Both the position numbers and the translations under genes were made by a program. Shown here piece after piece: positions 41,893 through 52,143 of a stretch of DNA of 64,000 nucleotides (its first letter is position 1; every line of letters begins with the position of its first letter). A model generated the notes under the pieces. That model saw only the letters and a program-made list of their open reading frames with translations, was not told where the DNA came from and did no database searches. The stretch covers positions 1 through 64,000 of the forward strand of contig JAFAYL010000038.1 of the NCBI GenBank assembly GCA_019240405.1. Reading direction: 5' to 3'. The DNA is from Acidobacteriaceae bacterium. GTDB lineage: Bacteria; Acidobacteriota; Terriglobia; Bryobacterales; Bryobacteraceae.

Positions 41893-44391
41893 TTGCCCGA
41901 TCAAGACGGTTCCGCCGGTGGCCTGTTTCCGCCGGGCGACAGCAAGAATCTGATCCCGATCAACATCGAAGACGAGATGAAACGCTCGTACCTCGATTAC
42001 GCCATGAGCGTGATCGTGGGGCGCGCGCTGCCTGACGTTCGCGACGGTTTGAAGCCCGTGCACCGGCGCATTTTGTATGGTCTTCACGACATGGGTCTGC
42101 ACTATAATCGGCCCACGCGGAAATGCGCGAAGATCGTCGGCGAAGTCCTGGGAAGGTTTCATCCGCATGGCGATGCGCCCGTCTACGACTCGCTTGTCCG
42201 CATGGCGCAAGGCTTTTCGATGCGCTATCCGCTAATCGATGGGCAAGGAAACTTCGGGTCCATGGATGGAGATCCGCCCGCGGCGATGCGGTACACCGAA
42301 GCTCGGCTCTCGCGGATTGCGGGAACCCTGCTCGAAGACATCGACAAAGAAACCGTCGATTTCCGCCCGAATTACGACGATACCGAGGTCGAGCCGGAGA
42401 TTTTGCCTACTCGCGTTCCGAATCTGTTGATCAACGGCTCATCAGGCATTGCGGTGGGTATGGCGACGAATATCCCGCCCCACAATCTAAAGGAAATCGT
42501 TGACGCGGCGATTGCGTTAATTAATGATCCCAATACGCCGATTTCGAAGATTCTGGAGATGGTTCCCGGGCCGGATTTTCCAACCGGCGGATTCATCCTC
42601 GGACGTCAAGGCATTTTGGACTACTACTTGAAAGGGCGGGGAAGTGTCAAGCTGCGCGCCAAGGCGGCCACCGAGAAGTTCGGCAGAGACAACGAAGCAA
42701 TCGTCGTCACCGAGCTTCCGTTTCAGGTGAATAAAGCACGGCTGATTGAGCACGTAGCCGCGCTCATTGCGGAGAAAAAGCTCGAAGGTATGGGCGAGCC
42801 TCGGGATGAGAGCGATCGTCACGGCATGCGAATCGTGTTTCCGCTCAAGCGCGGAGAGCAGGCCGAAGTGGTGCTTAACAATCTGTACAAGCAGACGCAG
42901 ATGCAGGTGAATTTCGGCGTCATCATGCTGTCGATTGTGAACGGCCAGCCGCGCGAGCTCGGCTTGATCGAGGTCATTAAACGCTTTATCGATCACCGCA
43001 CAGATGTGGTCCGGCGGCGCACGGATTACCTACTAAGGAAGGCGAGAGAGCGCGAGCATCTCTTGCTCGGGTTCAAGAAAGCGCTCGAAATTCTGGATGC
43101 TGTCATCGCCCTGATTCGGGCGGCGAAGACGCCGAAGGAAGCGCGCGAGGGATTGATTTCGCGGTTTGAATTTACCGAGCGCCAAGCGCAGGCCATCATC
43201 GAATTGCAACTGCAACGCCTGACGGGCATGGAGCAGCAGAAGATTCTCGATGAGTTGACGGACATTCAACGGCAGATTGGAGAGTATCTCGAGATACTCG
43301 GCTCCGATAAGATCCTGAAAAATCTCATCATCAAGGAGCTCAAAGAAGTTCAGAAGGATTTCGGCGACGAGCGCCGAACACAAATTGTCGAGGATACTGG
43401 CGAAATCCGCCTCGAAGATCTGGTTCAGATGGAGGACGTCGCGGTAACCGTATCGCGTGGCGGCTACTTGAAGCGGACTTCAGTCGACACATACCGGCGT
43501 CAGTCGCGGGGCGGTAAGGGCCGCATCGGGATGGGTACCCGCTCGGAAGATGTAGTCGAGCATCTGGTGATTGCGTCGACACACGCCTATCTTTTGATTT
43601 TCACGAACAAGGGCCGCGTCTACTGGCTGAAAATCTACGAAATTCCGGACGCTGGCACGACCGGTAGAGGCAAGCATGTTTCCGGTCTCATCAACCTGCA
43701 ACCCGATGAAACTGTCAAAGCTTTCTTGCCAGTTAAAGAATTTGTGGCGGGCAAGTTCATCATCATGGTGACGCGCCATGGCGTGATCAAGAAGTCTGAG
43801 CTGACCGAGTTCGACAACCCGCTCTCGCGCGGCATCATCGCGCTCGCCTTAGATGACAGTGACGAGTTGCTGGGCGCGGCGATCACTAACGGAAATAACT
43901 TTATTTTCCTCGGTTCCCATGAGGGTATGGCGATTCGCTTCAATGAAGGCGACGTTCGGCCAATGGGACGGCAAGCTCGCGGAGTGCGTGGCATGGATCT
44001 GGAAGACGGCGATTACCTGGTCGGCCTTCTGGTCGTCGAGAAAGATGGCCTCATTCTTTCTATTTCCGAAAACGGCTTTGGCAAGCGCACGCCGCTTCAG
44101 GATTATCGTTTGACCGGGCGCGGCCGGAAGGGGGTCATCAACATGAAGACCACGCCGAAAGTCGGCAAGGTTGTTGCCGTGCTCTCAGTAAAAGAGAGTA
44201 CCGATCTCATGATCATCACCAAAGACGGTAAAATCATCCGCCTCGAATCGAGCGAAATTCGCCAGGCCGGCCGTTCAACTCAAGGTGTGCGTCTGGTCCG
44301 CATGGAAGAAGGCGATCAGGTGGCGGCGGCATCCGTGATTCCGGAAAACGGCGACGAGTCGGCAAAGAACGGCGAATTGCCGCTGCAGTAG
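41893..44391 (+). CDS. gyrA: DNA gyrase subunit A
   Basis: An 832-residue type II topoisomerase subunit that cuts and rejoins DNA during negative supercoiling. The breakage-reunion domain has the catalytic Tyr134 ([11 protein letters not shown]). The C-terminal propeller starts after about 520 and carries the GyrA-box variant QSRGGKG. The start is TTG 41893, with TAGGAG 6 bases upstream. The quinolone-determining segment reads [10 protein letters not shown], with Ala95 and Pro96 at the positions equivalent to E. coli Ser83 and Ala84. No gyrB is adjacent. It ends 2 bases before the convergent histidine kinase gene. Confidence 0.97.
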   Translation: MPDQDGSAGGLFPPGDSKNLIPINIEDEMKRSYLDYAMSVIVGRALPDVRDGLKPVHRRILYGLHDMGLHYNRPTRKCAKIVGEVLGRFHPHGDAPVYDSLVRMAQGFSMRYPLIDGQGNFGSMDGDPPAAMRYTEARLSRIAGTLLEDIDKETVDFRPNYDDTEVEPEILPTRVPNLLINGSSGIAVGMATNIPPHNLKEIVDAAIALINDPNTPISKILEMVPGPDFPTGGFILGRQGILDYYLKGRGSVKLRAKAATEKFGRDNEAIVVTELPFQVNKARLIEHVAALIAEKKLEGMGEPRDESDRHGMRIVFPLKRGEQAEVVLNNLYKQTQMQVNFGVIMLSIVNGQPRELGLIEVIKRFIDHRTDVVRRRTDYLLRKAREREHLLLGFKKALEILDAVIALIRAAKTPKEAREGLISRFEFTERQAQAIIELQLQRLTGMEQQKILDELTDIQRQIGEYLEILGSDKILKNLIIKELKEVQKDFGDERRTQIVEDTGEIRLEDLVQMEDVAVTVSRGGYLKRTSVDTYRRQSRGGKGRIGMGTRSEDVVEHLVIASTHAYLLIFTNKGRVYWLKIYEIPDAGTTGRGKHVSGLINLQPDETVKAFLPVKEFVAGKFIIMVTRHGVIKKSELTEFDNPLSRGIIALALDDSDELLGAAITNGNNFIFLGSHEGMAIRFNEGDVRPMGRQARGVRGMDLEDGDYLVGLLVVEKDGLILSISENGFGKRTPLQDYRLTGRGRKGVINMKTTPKVGKVVAVLSVKESTDLMIITKDGKIIRLESSEIRQAGRSTQGVRLVRMEEGDQVAAASVIPENGDESAKNGELPLQ

Positions 44392-44393
44392 TA

Positions 44394-45845
44394 TCAAACC
44401 GGCTGTTGTGTTTGGGCCATCGCCGTTGACGCCTCTCTTGGCAAGGTGTGCCGGGATGGTTCCAGCGTAACCGGCAGACTGAAATGGAACGTCGACCCCG
44501 CTCCAGGCCTTGACTCCGCCCAGATATGGCCGCCGTGGCGCTCCACAATCTTTCGCGCGATTGAGAGACCCATTCCGGTTCCTTCTACGTCGCGGCCGTG
44601 CAGACGCTGGAACAGCCCGAAAATTCTTTCGGCATATTGCGGCTCAAAACCCTGCCCGTTGTCGGAGACTGAGAAGGTCCAGAGGCCACCTTCTCGCTTC
44701 GCTTTCACCTGAATAACGGGTGACTCGCCGCTGCGGTATTTGATCGCATTTGAAATCAAGTTCTGAAAAACTTGAGAGAACTGCACTTTGTCGACGATTA
44801 ACGCCGGAAGGGGCCCGTGTTGAATTTCAGCCTGGCACTCCCGGATAGAAGCCTGAAGGCTTGCTTCCGCTTCTTCAAGTAACTGTTCAAATGAAACGGG
44901 TAACGTGGGCTGGCCGGCTTTCCGCAGATGCACCAGCGTCAAAAGACCATTTATCAAATCACGCATCCGGGATGATGAGCTAACGATGTATCCGATGAAT
45001 TCATCGGCATCATCGTCAAACTGCCCCTTATATCTCTCGGCGAGGAGTTGAGTGAAGCTGGTTATCGTTCGAAGCGGCTCTTGCAAATCGTGACTTGCCA
45101 CATAGGCGAACTGTTGCAGCTCTTCATTGATTTCTTTAAGCTCGCGAGTCCTCTCATCAATGCGCGCTTCCAATTCCGTGTTTAGCGCCTGCAACTGCGC
45201 TTGGGCCGCATCCCGTCCTTCCAGAAAGTGAATTAATGCGTTGTAAAGCGAGATTAGGACGACGATCATGATGGCCGTTCCCGCTATAAACAGCACAAAG
45301 GCGGCGTGGTTGAGCGTGCGCTGGCGATTAAGATACGAGCTTTGTTCGTTGCTTAGCTCGGTCTTGAGATCGCCCACGCTCTTCCGAACGAGATCCATGG
45401 TTTCATGTGCATTGCCCGTTTTCATCAGTTCTAATGCGGCTGCAAAGCCTTTCGTCCGTTGAGTCTCCAAAACCTGATTCGTTTCAGCGAACCTTTTCTG
45501 CATCAGTCCGATGGCTTCTTCCACCTTCGGCTGCAATCCGGGCCGGTCTTTCGCGTAGGCACGGCAAAGATCGATTTCACCTGGAAGCCACGCGTTCGCC
45601 TCCTCAAGAGGGGTCAAATAACGATCATCCCCAGTGAGCAGGAATCCGCGCTCGCCCATTTCGACATCTTTTGAAAGTGACAGTAGCCGGTCGAGGCTCG
45701 AGTTCAGATTCTGGAGTTGAAGGAATCCTACATCAATGTGTTCGGCAATCTGATTCGCCAGGAAAAACAGCAGACTGAACAGCAGAGGTACCGTGAAAAG
45801 CAGAGCCACTCGTTGGCGTGTCTTAGTTTCTGCTGCCAACTTCAC
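44394..45845 (-). CDS. Membrane histidine kinase with CHASE3-type sensor
   Basis: A 483-residue sensor kinase: membrane helix about 13-33, a four-helix CHASE3-like extracytoplasmic domain (about 35-185; SLSKDVEMGERGFLLTGDDRYL), a second helix (about 187-208), a coiled coil (about 215-250), HisKA with the phospho-acceptor His in ASHDLQEPLRT, and HATPase_c (NLISNAIKYRS, DNGQGFEP, GTGMGLSIARKIVERHGG). This is the phytochrome-like/CHASE3 kinase pattern. GTG start at 45845 overlaps the stop of the M50-like gene (GTGA), so the two are coupled. No response regulator is adjacent. Confidence 0.93.
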   Translation of the reverse strand: MKLAAETKTRQRVALLFTVPLLFSLLFFLANQIAEHIDVGFLQLQNLNSSLDRLLSLSKDVEMGERGFLLTGDDRYLTPLEEANAWLPGEIDLCRAYAKDRPGLQPKVEEAIGLMQKRFAETNQVLETQRTKGFAAALELMKTGNAHETMDLVRKSVGDLKTELSNEQSSYLNRQRTLNHAAFVLFIAGTAIMIVVLISLYNALIHFLEGRDAAQAQLQALNTELEARIDERTRELKEINEELQQFAYVASHDLQEPLRTITSFTQLLAERYKGQFDDDADEFIGYIVSSSSRMRDLINGLLTLVHLRKAGQPTLPVSFEQLLEEAEASLQASIRECQAEIQHGPLPALIVDKVQFSQVFQNLISNAIKYRSGESPVIQVKAKREGGLWTFSVSDNGQGFEPQYAERIFGLFQRLHGRDVEGTGMGLSIARKIVERHGGHIWAESRPGAGSTFHFSLPVTLEPSRHTLPREASTAMAQTQQPV

Positions 45846-47080
45846 GGGCGCACTCTTTCCCGGAGCTGCGCATTTCTATGCTGCTCGGCCACTTCTAAAG
45901 CCCTCTCGTGCAGTTGCTGAAGCAATTTCCGCTCAAACTCATAGTACGGGAGATGCCGCGGAAATGAAAACCTGGCCCGCTGGATCTCGGCCAATGTCTC
46001 GCTTATATTGGCTTCCGTAAGCTGGGCGGCTGCTTTCGCCCGGTGCATAAAATTGCGCGGAGAGAGAGCGTCCAGATCGACCTGTGCAAATTTGAATTTT
46101 GCGGCTGCAAAATCACTCTCGAATAGAACGTCAAAAAATGCCGATTGCGCCAGTGCAAGATTTTGCATTCGCAGATCGCAAAATTCGCTCAGTTCGAGCG
46201 CACGGCGCTGCCAAGCTCTCGCAGTCTGCAAGTCTTCACAATCGAGAGCCCAGAATGCGATGGCTTGAGCGAAAATCAGCGACATGTCAGGCCTACCTCG
46301 TGTCGCGGCTAGCCTGCGAATGATACGTTCCGGATAGTCACGCGGCCTCACGCCGGTAATTGAGAGCTGCGTAACCAGATGATATAGAAGAATCTCTTGC
46401 GCTTCGACAGTATTTCGCATCAACGAGTAGCACAATGTCGCATCGTTTCGCGCACGCGCTCTGCTGCCATTCGGAACGAGTCCTAGCGCGAAGAAAAAGA
46501 TGTTCAGCTCTGTCGAAAACGTGAGGAGGTTTTTCATCCAGCTATCGAATACGCCGCTGAACAGCAGCAATCCGGAGATAGTTCCGCTCAGAAAGGTTGC
46601 GGCGGGACCCGCAGCGACCACCAGCAACATTCGTTTCCGCCAAGCGTGATTGTCCCTGGGAATCGCGGATACTGACGCGGAAAAGAAATTGCCCGATAAA
46701 TGAAAACTCCAGGAACCGTGAAGATAAGTGGCACGAATCGGCCCGAGTGAGAGGCCGAGTATATCGAAATTCAGAAGAAGCGCCGCGGTTAAGTGCCCGG
46801 CTTCATGCCACACGATGGCGATTGCAAAAGCAATGGCGAGAGCCCCAGCGCCTGCGAAGTTTTCGACGCTTACGCCTTCAAAGAGCACGCGCATCCACGA
46901 AGGTCCGAAGATTCGCGCTCCCGCCCCGATGGCCACCGCCGCAATCAGCAAATACCACGAGAATTTTGGTTTCTGTTCCGGCTTTTCCAATTGCCGGGGC
47001 AGCCGTGGAAGTGCCGGATCCACTTTTCTCCAGGCGTGCGTTTCCACATCATCTCTATCGTCGGAATTTGGAACGATCAA
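45842..47080 (-). CDS. M50-type membrane metalloprotease-like protein
   Basis: A 412-residue membrane protein. Helices at about 42-60 and 78-100 frame the zincin motif WHEAGH (His92, Glu93, His96), followed by further helices (about 147-175 and 185-200). The second M50 motif position reads LGLVPNGSRARARNDA, where Asn and Asp remain although the classic N-P-D-G is not exact. The C-terminal half (about 230-400) is soluble and helical (TPR-like). Site-2-type proteases release membrane-tethered regulators. TTG start at 47080. It overlaps the histidine kinase gene, suggesting a shared signalling task; activity is inferred. Confidence 0.8.
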   Translation of the reverse strand: MIVPNSDDRDDVETHAWRKVDPALPRLPRQLEKPEQKPKFSWYLLIAAVAIGAGARIFGPSWMRVLFEGVSVENFAGAGALAIAFAIAIVWHEAGHLTAALLLNFDILGLSLGPIRATYLHGSWSFHLSGNFFSASVSAIPRDNHAWRKRMLLVVAAGPAATFLSGTISGLLLFSGVFDSWMKNLLTFSTELNIFFFALGLVPNGSRARARNDATLCYSLMRNTVEAQEILLYHLVTQLSITGVRPRDYPERIIRRLAATRGRPDMSLIFAQAIAFWALDCEDLQTARAWQRRALELSEFCDLRMQNLALAQSAFFDVLFESDFAAAKFKFAQVDLDALSPRNFMHRAKAAAQLTEANISETLAEIQRARFSFPRHLPYYEFERKLLQQLHERALEVAEQHRNAQLRERVRP

Positions 47081-47147
47081 CAGGTCCCCGGACGTAAAAC
47101 TCGAAAATTGCGCTCGCTTGGTAAACTAGGGCGAATCAACAGCCTAA

Positions 47148-48098
47148 ATGGCAATTCAGACGCTTTTTGGATCGGTTCCCACCGAGCCTAATCTCCTCGA
47201 CCGCCTCAAGGCGGGTATCCAGAAAACGCGTTCCGGGCTCGTAGATCGGCTTGAAGATGCCTTGTACGGAAGGAAAGAAATTGACGCCGATCTTCTCGAG
47301 GAACTCGAATACACGCTGATTACTGCGGATCTGGGTGTCCGTACAGTTCAGGACATTCTCGAACGTATCCGGCAAACTGTGGACCGCAGCGCAACGAATG
47401 ACGCGGCCGAAATCCGTGGCCTCATCCGGGACCACTTGCTAGAGATTCTTCGCGCATCGGAAACCCCCATCAAAGTGGTGAAGGATCCGCCTGCTGTTGT
47501 GATGATCGTCGGAGTTAACGGTTCGGGAAAGACCACCAGCATAGGCAAGCTCGCAAACCGCTTCTTGGGTGAAGGCAGAAAAGTTCTCCTTTGCGCCGCC
47601 GATACCTTTCGCGCCGCAGCAATTGAGCAACTGGAGATTTGGGCTCAGCGCGCTGGAGTCGATATGATCCGTCAAAAAACGGGCGCTGATCCCAGCGCGG
47701 TTGTGTTTGACGCTCTGCAAGCCGCAAAGGCGCGCCGGCTCGATTACGTCATCGTCGATACGGCCGGCCGCCTTCACACGAAAGAAAACCTCATGGCGGA
47801 GCTCGAAAAGATGCGCCGAACAGCCCAGCGCGTGGTGTCGGGCTCGCCACACGAGGTTTGGCTGGTGCTCGACGCCACCACCGGGCAAAACGGCCTCGAG
47901 CAAGCGCGGAAATTCACGGAGTCAGCCGGTGTCACCGGCATCATTCTGACGAAACTGGACGGCACCGCCAAAGGAGGCATTGTCATCGCCATCGCGCGCG
48001 AGCTGAATTTGCCTATCCGGTTCGTTGGCGTCGGCGAGAAAATCGACGATCTCTTGCCGTTCGAACCCGAAAGTTTCGTCGCATCTCTGTTCGACTGA
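47148..48098 (+). CDS. ftsY: Signal recognition particle receptor FtsY
   Basis: A 316-residue SRP GTPase that docks ribosome-SRP complexes at the membrane. The N domain is helical (about 15-105). The G domain has GVNGSGKTT (122-130), [11 protein letters not shown], the GTPase motif [18 protein letters not shown], and [12 protein letters not shown]. The long acidic N-terminal A domain of some FtsY proteins is absent, as in many bacteria. Followed by ribD after 16 bases, so it heads an operon with riboflavin genes. Confidence 0.97.
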   Translation: MAIQTLFGSVPTEPNLLDRLKAGIQKTRSGLVDRLEDALYGRKEIDADLLEELEYTLITADLGVRTVQDILERIRQTVDRSATNDAAEIRGLIRDHLLEILRASETPIKVVKDPPAVVMIVGVNGSGKTTSIGKLANRFLGEGRKVLLCAADTFRAAAIEQLEIWAQRAGVDMIRQKTGADPSAVVFDALQAAKARRLDYVIVDTAGRLHTKENLMAELEKMRRTAQRVVSGSPHEVWLVLDATTGQNGLEQARKFTESAGVTGIILTKLDGTAKGGIVIAIARELNLPIRFVGVGEKIDDLLPFEPESFVASLFD

Positions 48099-48114
48099 TG
48101 AAAGTGTCGCTGCT

Positions 48115-49212
48115 ATGAACGGCTACATGCAGGAAGCTCTCCGCCTCGCGGAGCAGGGCCGCGGTCTCACAAGCCCGAATCCTACCGTGGGGGCTGTCGT
48201 CGTGCGCGATGGAACTATCGTCGGTCGTGGATTTCACACGTGGGCTGGCGTCGATCACGCCGAGATCATTGCTCTACGAGAGGCGAGCGAAGCTGCGCGG
48301 GGCGCGACGTTGTATGTGACCTTAGAGCCTTGCGCGCATCATGGCCGGACAGGTCCCTGCGCCGACGCCATCCTCCGAGCCGGAATCTCGCGCGTCGTCG
48401 CCGGGATGGAAGATCCCAATCCCGAAGTGAGCGGCCGCGGTCTCGCGAGGCTCCGCGAGGCGGGAATCGAAGTGATCGTTGAAGATGGCCACGACTCCGC
48501 TGCCCGCCGCTTGAACGAGCCGTTCATCCACTTCATGAAAACCGGACTGCCGCTCGTAACGGTTAAAGCCGCGTTGACCTTAGATGGAAAAATTGCTGCG
48601 CCACAGGACAACATCGGGTGGATCACGAGCGATATCGCTCGAGCCGGCGTTCAGCAAGTGCGGCACTTCTCTGATGCGATCCTTACCGGTATTGGCACCG
48701 TTCTAGAGGACGATTGCCTGCTAACCGACCGTTCCGGTCGCGAACGGAGCCGCCCCCTTCTCAGGATCGTTCTGGATTCACAGTTGCGAATCCCACTGAA
48801 CTCAAAAATGATCATGAGCGCGAAAGGCGATGTCCTGGTTGTCGGGACATCGGCTGCGCCCGGACCCCGCAGAAGAGCTCTCGAGAATGCCGGAATTCAG
48901 GTTCTGATCGCCGATGGACAAGTCGGCCGGACTGATCCCCGCAAAGTGATCGAGCATTTAGCCAAAAACCGATACCTCTCCGTGCTCGTCGAAGCAGGAA
49001 GCAAAGTGAATTGGGCGATGCTCGATAGCCAGATTGCGGATAAGATCTTGTTCTATTACGCGCCGAAGATTCTTGGCGGCTTGCAGAGCCTGCCCGTCGC
49101 CGGTGGCAAAGGTCGCATGCGCCGCGCCGACGCAATGCTTCTCGAACGTCTGACGGTGCATCCAGTATCGGAAAATGAGTTCGCAGTCGAAGCGTACGTT
49201 GTAAAGAACTGA
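48115..49212 (+). CDS. ribD: Bifunctional riboflavin deaminase/reductase
   Basis: Catalyses two successive steps of riboflavin synthesis: deamination of the pyrimidine amine and reduction of its ribose side chain. From ATG 48115 the protein is 365 residues. The deaminase domain has the zinc ligands His48, Cys73 and Cys82, the proton-shuttle Glu50 (DHAEII, EPCAHHGRTGPC), and the reductase domain (about 145-360) contains KAALTLDGKIA, TGIGTVLEDD and VEAGSKVNW. It lies between ftsY and ribE. I see no FMN riboswitch in the 16-base gap; such an element, if any, would be upstream of ftsY. Confidence 0.96.
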   Translation: MNGYMQEALRLAEQGRGLTSPNPTVGAVVVRDGTIVGRGFHTWAGVDHAEIIALREASEAARGATLYVTLEPCAHHGRTGPCADAILRAGISRVVAGMEDPNPEVSGRGLARLREAGIEVIVEDGHDSAARRLNEPFIHFMKTGLPLVTVKAALTLDGKIAAPQDNIGWITSDIARAGVQQVRHFSDAILTGIGTVLEDDCLLTDRSGRERSRPLLRIVLDSQLRIPLNSKMIMSAKGDVLVVGTSAAPGPRRRALENAGIQVLIADGQVGRTDPRKVIEHLAKNRYLSVLVEAGSKVNWAMLDSQIADKILFYYAPKILGGLQSLPVAGGKGRMRRADAMLLERLTVHPVSENEFAVEAYVVKN

Positions 49213-49802
49213 TGTTCACCGGCATTATTGAGGAACTGGGCCGAGTGACCGCATTCGAGAGGAGAGATGCGGGTGCCCGGCTCACGATTGAATGCTCGAA
49301 TATTTTGAAAGATGCCAAAACCGGCGCGAGCATTGCAGTAAACGGCGCATGTCTTACCGCTGTTGAGCTGGACGGGAACAGATTTGCAGCCGACCTTGCG
49401 CCGGAAACGCTGAAGCGAACCAATCTGGGAGAGCTTACACTCGGATCGCGCGTCAATCTCGAGCGTCCATTACGGGCAGAAAGCCGCCTTGATGGACATT
49501 TCGTTCTCGGTCACGTCGACGGGACGGCTGACATAGTCTCTGTCGAATCGCTCGGCAACCAGAACTGGTGGTTACGCATTCGAGTGCCACACGAATTGAC
49601 TCGTTATATTGTTGGCAAAGGCTCGGTAGCGGTTGACGGCATCAGTCTAACGGTGGCGGAAATCGCGGACGATATCGTCGGATTCACGATCATTCCGCAC
49701 ACTTTCGAGAACACTACACTGCACACCTATCCGGCCGGCTCGCGCGTGAATATCGAAGTCGATATTCTCGCTAAGCATCTCGAAAAACTGATTCCGCGCT
49801 GA
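49212..49802 (+). CDS. ribE: Riboflavin synthase, alpha subunit
   Basis: A 196-residue enzyme that dismutates two 6,7-dimethyl-8-ribityllumazine molecules to riboflavin. It starts MFTGIIEELG and contains two lumazine-binding repeats (about 1-95 and 96-190; LDGHFVLGHVDGTADI, GSVAVDGISLTV), the normal size. The ATG overlaps the ribD stop (TGATG), so it is coupled to ribD. ribBA and ribH are not in this window. Confidence 0.97.
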   Translation: MFTGIIEELGRVTAFERRDAGARLTIECSNILKDAKTGASIAVNGACLTAVELDGNRFAADLAPETLKRTNLGELTLGSRVNLERPLRAESRLDGHFVLGHVDGTADIVSVESLGNQNWWLRIRVPHELTRYIVGKGSVAVDGISLTVAEIADDIVGFTIIPHTFENTTLHTYPAGSRVNIEVDILAKHLEKLIPR

Positions 49803-49833
49803 ACCTGACGATTTACTCCCGCCAACTCGATCT

Positions 49834-51072
49834 TCAGGCTGAGGCGGCCCGTCGCTCTGAAGCATCTGGCGTTCTCACGTGCTCCGGACGAACGCCGATC
49901 CCAATAACACGCGCCGGAATCCGCCGCAGAAACGGCCACCTTCGAACCAACTTCAGCGGGAACGGCAGGCCCAGCTTTCGATCACTGCGGAGCACTCGAC
50001 TGATTACCCGGTTTTGGATCAATACCTGGAACCGCTGGGTGACGCGCGTGGGCAGCTCGCGCCGCTTCTGGACCTGATGAAGGTGGTCAATTGCAAGCCG
50101 ACCCTGCTTCAGCGGTCCGGCAAGGATGTTCGCGGCGGCAACCGCATCCTGGATTGCAAGGTTAATGCCCACTCCTCCGACGGGAGACATCGCATGGGCC
50201 GCGTCCCCAATGCACAGCAGCCCTGGCCGGCACCAGTGAATCAAGCGATTAATCATTACTGTCAACAGCTTAATGTCACTCCAATCGGTCAGCTCGCTTA
50301 GTCGGTCGCGCAGGAACGGAGCAGCCTGCGCGATGTTCTCGCGAAATGCTGGGAGGCCTCTTTCCCGAATCTCGTCATACTCTCCCTTGGGAATCACGTA
50401 CGCGCACTGCCAATAATCGCCGCGATCGATCATCACGAGAATCCTGCCCTGATCAAATCGACCGAGCGATTGCTCACCGTCATCGCTGTGTCGTGATAGA
50501 CGCATCCAAAGCACATCAATTGGGGCGCCGAGATCCACGCCTTTAAGCCCGGCCTTCTCGCGAACCGTCGAATGCCGTCCGTCGGCTCCAACAATCAAAT
50601 CGGCGCGAACCTCCAATTCGCCATCAGGTATGTTTACGCGGACACCCACAACGCGGCCGCTCTCCTCGATCAGGTCCACAGCCTCAGCTTGCATCTTTAG
50701 TTGAAAATTTGAGTAGCGCTTCGCCTGCTCTTCGATGAAGTTCAAAAAATCCCACTGCGGCATAAAAGCGATGAACTTTGACCGGGTTGGCAGATGCGTG
50801 AAATCGGCCACCGTAATTTTCGTCCCGCCGATTTGTGCATGCAGTCGCGTCACTTCCTGATGAGGCCGTTTCAAAAACTGATCAGCAAGTCCCACTTCAT
50901 GCATGAGTTCGAGCGTCGACGGGTGGATGGTATCGCCGCGAAAATCCCGCAGGAAATCCGCGTGTTTTTCAAGCACCAGCACTTGCGCTCCTGCGCGAGC
51001 GAGTAGAAAACCGAACATCATTCCAGCCGGTCCTCCACCTGCCACGCAGCAATGGACGTGCGCGCTTTTCAA
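49834..51072 (-). CDS. FAD-dependent monooxygenase-like oxidoreductase
   Basis: A 412-residue flavoprotein of the PHBH/UbiH class: the FAD motif CCVAGGGPAGMMFGFLLARAG with the acidic end of the second strand (VLEKH), the second FAD motif GADGRHSTVREKAG, and the C-terminal LLCIGDAAHAMSPVGGVGIN. These enzymes hydroxylate aromatic or quinone substrates or reduce isoprenoid bonds. Substrate unknown. Its TTG start overlaps the stop of the DHH gene upstream, so it is the second gene of a pair. Convergent with ribE. Confidence 0.92.
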   Translation of the reverse strand: MKSAHVHCCVAGGGPAGMMFGFLLARAGAQVLVLEKHADFLRDFRGDTIHPSTLELMHEVGLADQFLKRPHQEVTRLHAQIGGTKITVADFTHLPTRSKFIAFMPQWDFLNFIEEQAKRYSNFQLKMQAEAVDLIEESGRVVGVRVNIPDGELEVRADLIVGADGRHSTVREKAGLKGVDLGAPIDVLWMRLSRHSDDGEQSLGRFDQGRILVMIDRGDYWQCAYVIPKGEYDEIRERGLPAFRENIAQAAPFLRDRLSELTDWSDIKLLTVMINRLIHWCRPGLLCIGDAAHAMSPVGGVGINLAIQDAVAAANILAGPLKQGRLAIDHLHQVQKRRELPTRVTQRFQVLIQNRVISRVLRSDRKLGLPFPLKLVRRWPFLRRIPARVIGIGVRPEHVRTPDASERRAASA

Positions 51073-52022
51073 TTTTTCAGTTCTTCCCTGATTTCCGCCG
51101 CTGCCCTGCGTGCTTCACCTACTGCGCCGATGGGAAAGCTGATCGCCCCTACTTTGGGGTGACCTCCGCCGCCGTAGCGCTCGCAAATTGTCGCAAGATT
51201 GTGGCGCAGTGGTTCGCGTACCCACGGATTTGACCCTACTGAAACCTTCGTGCGAAAGCTCGAAGTGGAAACCGAAACTGTATAGGCAGAATCGGGGAAC
51301 AAGTAATACGGAATAAATTTGTTATACCCTTCAATTCCTGAGTCCACCAGGTCGAAATAGATTACGCCGCGATCGCATGATCCCGAGCCACGAATGACAT
51401 CAATGGTCCGCAGATGCGCCTGATAAAGCTTGTCGTAGTTAGCCCTTACTTCAGGTTCAGTGATGATGTCCGCCAGCGGGCGTCGCTGCATATCGCGGAT
51501 GATCTTCTCTACCAGCTTGGAGCCTTTGCTTCCTTCGATGACAAGCGTCAGCTTCATCGCTGGCGCATTCATCTCGACAGCCGCTTGAGCGCTCTCGAAC
51601 AAGGCTCCGTCTATAATGTCGGCCCAGGTAATTAACTCCTCCAAATCCGGCGCTTCAAAACCGTACTGTTCTCTGACAACCGTCGAAATGAATTTAGTGC
51701 AGGACCGATAACTCGGATCCAGCAGCTTCCGTCCCGAGGTCTCGTGCCGGAAGTGTTCTGCATCTTCCGGAGTCAAAAAAGCGCTTTGGTGGTGATCAAA
51801 CCACCAAGTTACGTTTGGGTGCGGCGAGTACTTGAAATCAACAATCACGTTCACGTCGCCATCGAACAGACTGTCCTCGAATAGTTGATCGGCGCGATGC
51901 GCCAAGCCCGTATACCAGGGATCAGCGCCTGGATAAAACTTTGTTTGTAAAAAGCGAGTTACAAACGCTGCCGATGCCGCCCCATCGAAACAGTGGTCGT
52001 GATACAGAACTCGCAGCTTCAT
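51069..52022 (-). CDS. DHH/DHHA1-family phosphoesterase-like protein
   Basis: A 317-residue predicted phosphoesterase. The metal-binding motifs are YHDHCFDGAASA (about 7-18), VIVDF (about 58-62), and FDHHQSAF (about 74-81). A C-terminal DHHA1-like motif ERYGGGGHPKVGAISFP binds the substrate phosphate in this family. Members degrade short oligonucleotides or cyclic-dinucleotide products, or hydrolyse phospho-compounds; the exact substrate is open. Co-transcribed with the FAD monooxygenase through a 4-base overlap. Confidence 0.92.
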   Translation of the reverse strand: MKLRVLYHDHCFDGAASAAFVTRFLQTKFYPGADPWYTGLAHRADQLFEDSLFDGDVNVIVDFKYSPHPNVTWWFDHHQSAFLTPEDAEHFRHETSGRKLLDPSYRSCTKFISTVVREQYGFEAPDLEELITWADIIDGALFESAQAAVEMNAPAMKLTLVIEGSKGSKLVEKIIRDMQRRPLADIITEPEVRANYDKLYQAHLRTIDVIRGSGSCDRGVIYFDLVDSGIEGYNKFIPYYLFPDSAYTVSVSTSSFRTKVSVGSNPWVREPLRHNLATICERYGGGGHPKVGAISFPIGAVGEARRAAAEIREELKN

Positions 52023-52143
52023 TGAAAACCTTTTAGATTGCCTTACCGGAGTGAGAAATGCAAGCGATAAGCGATAATTAAATGCAGTAAGCGTTCTATA
52101 ACCGCTTCAGGGTTGTCGTTAACACGCCCGAAACACTGACGAG

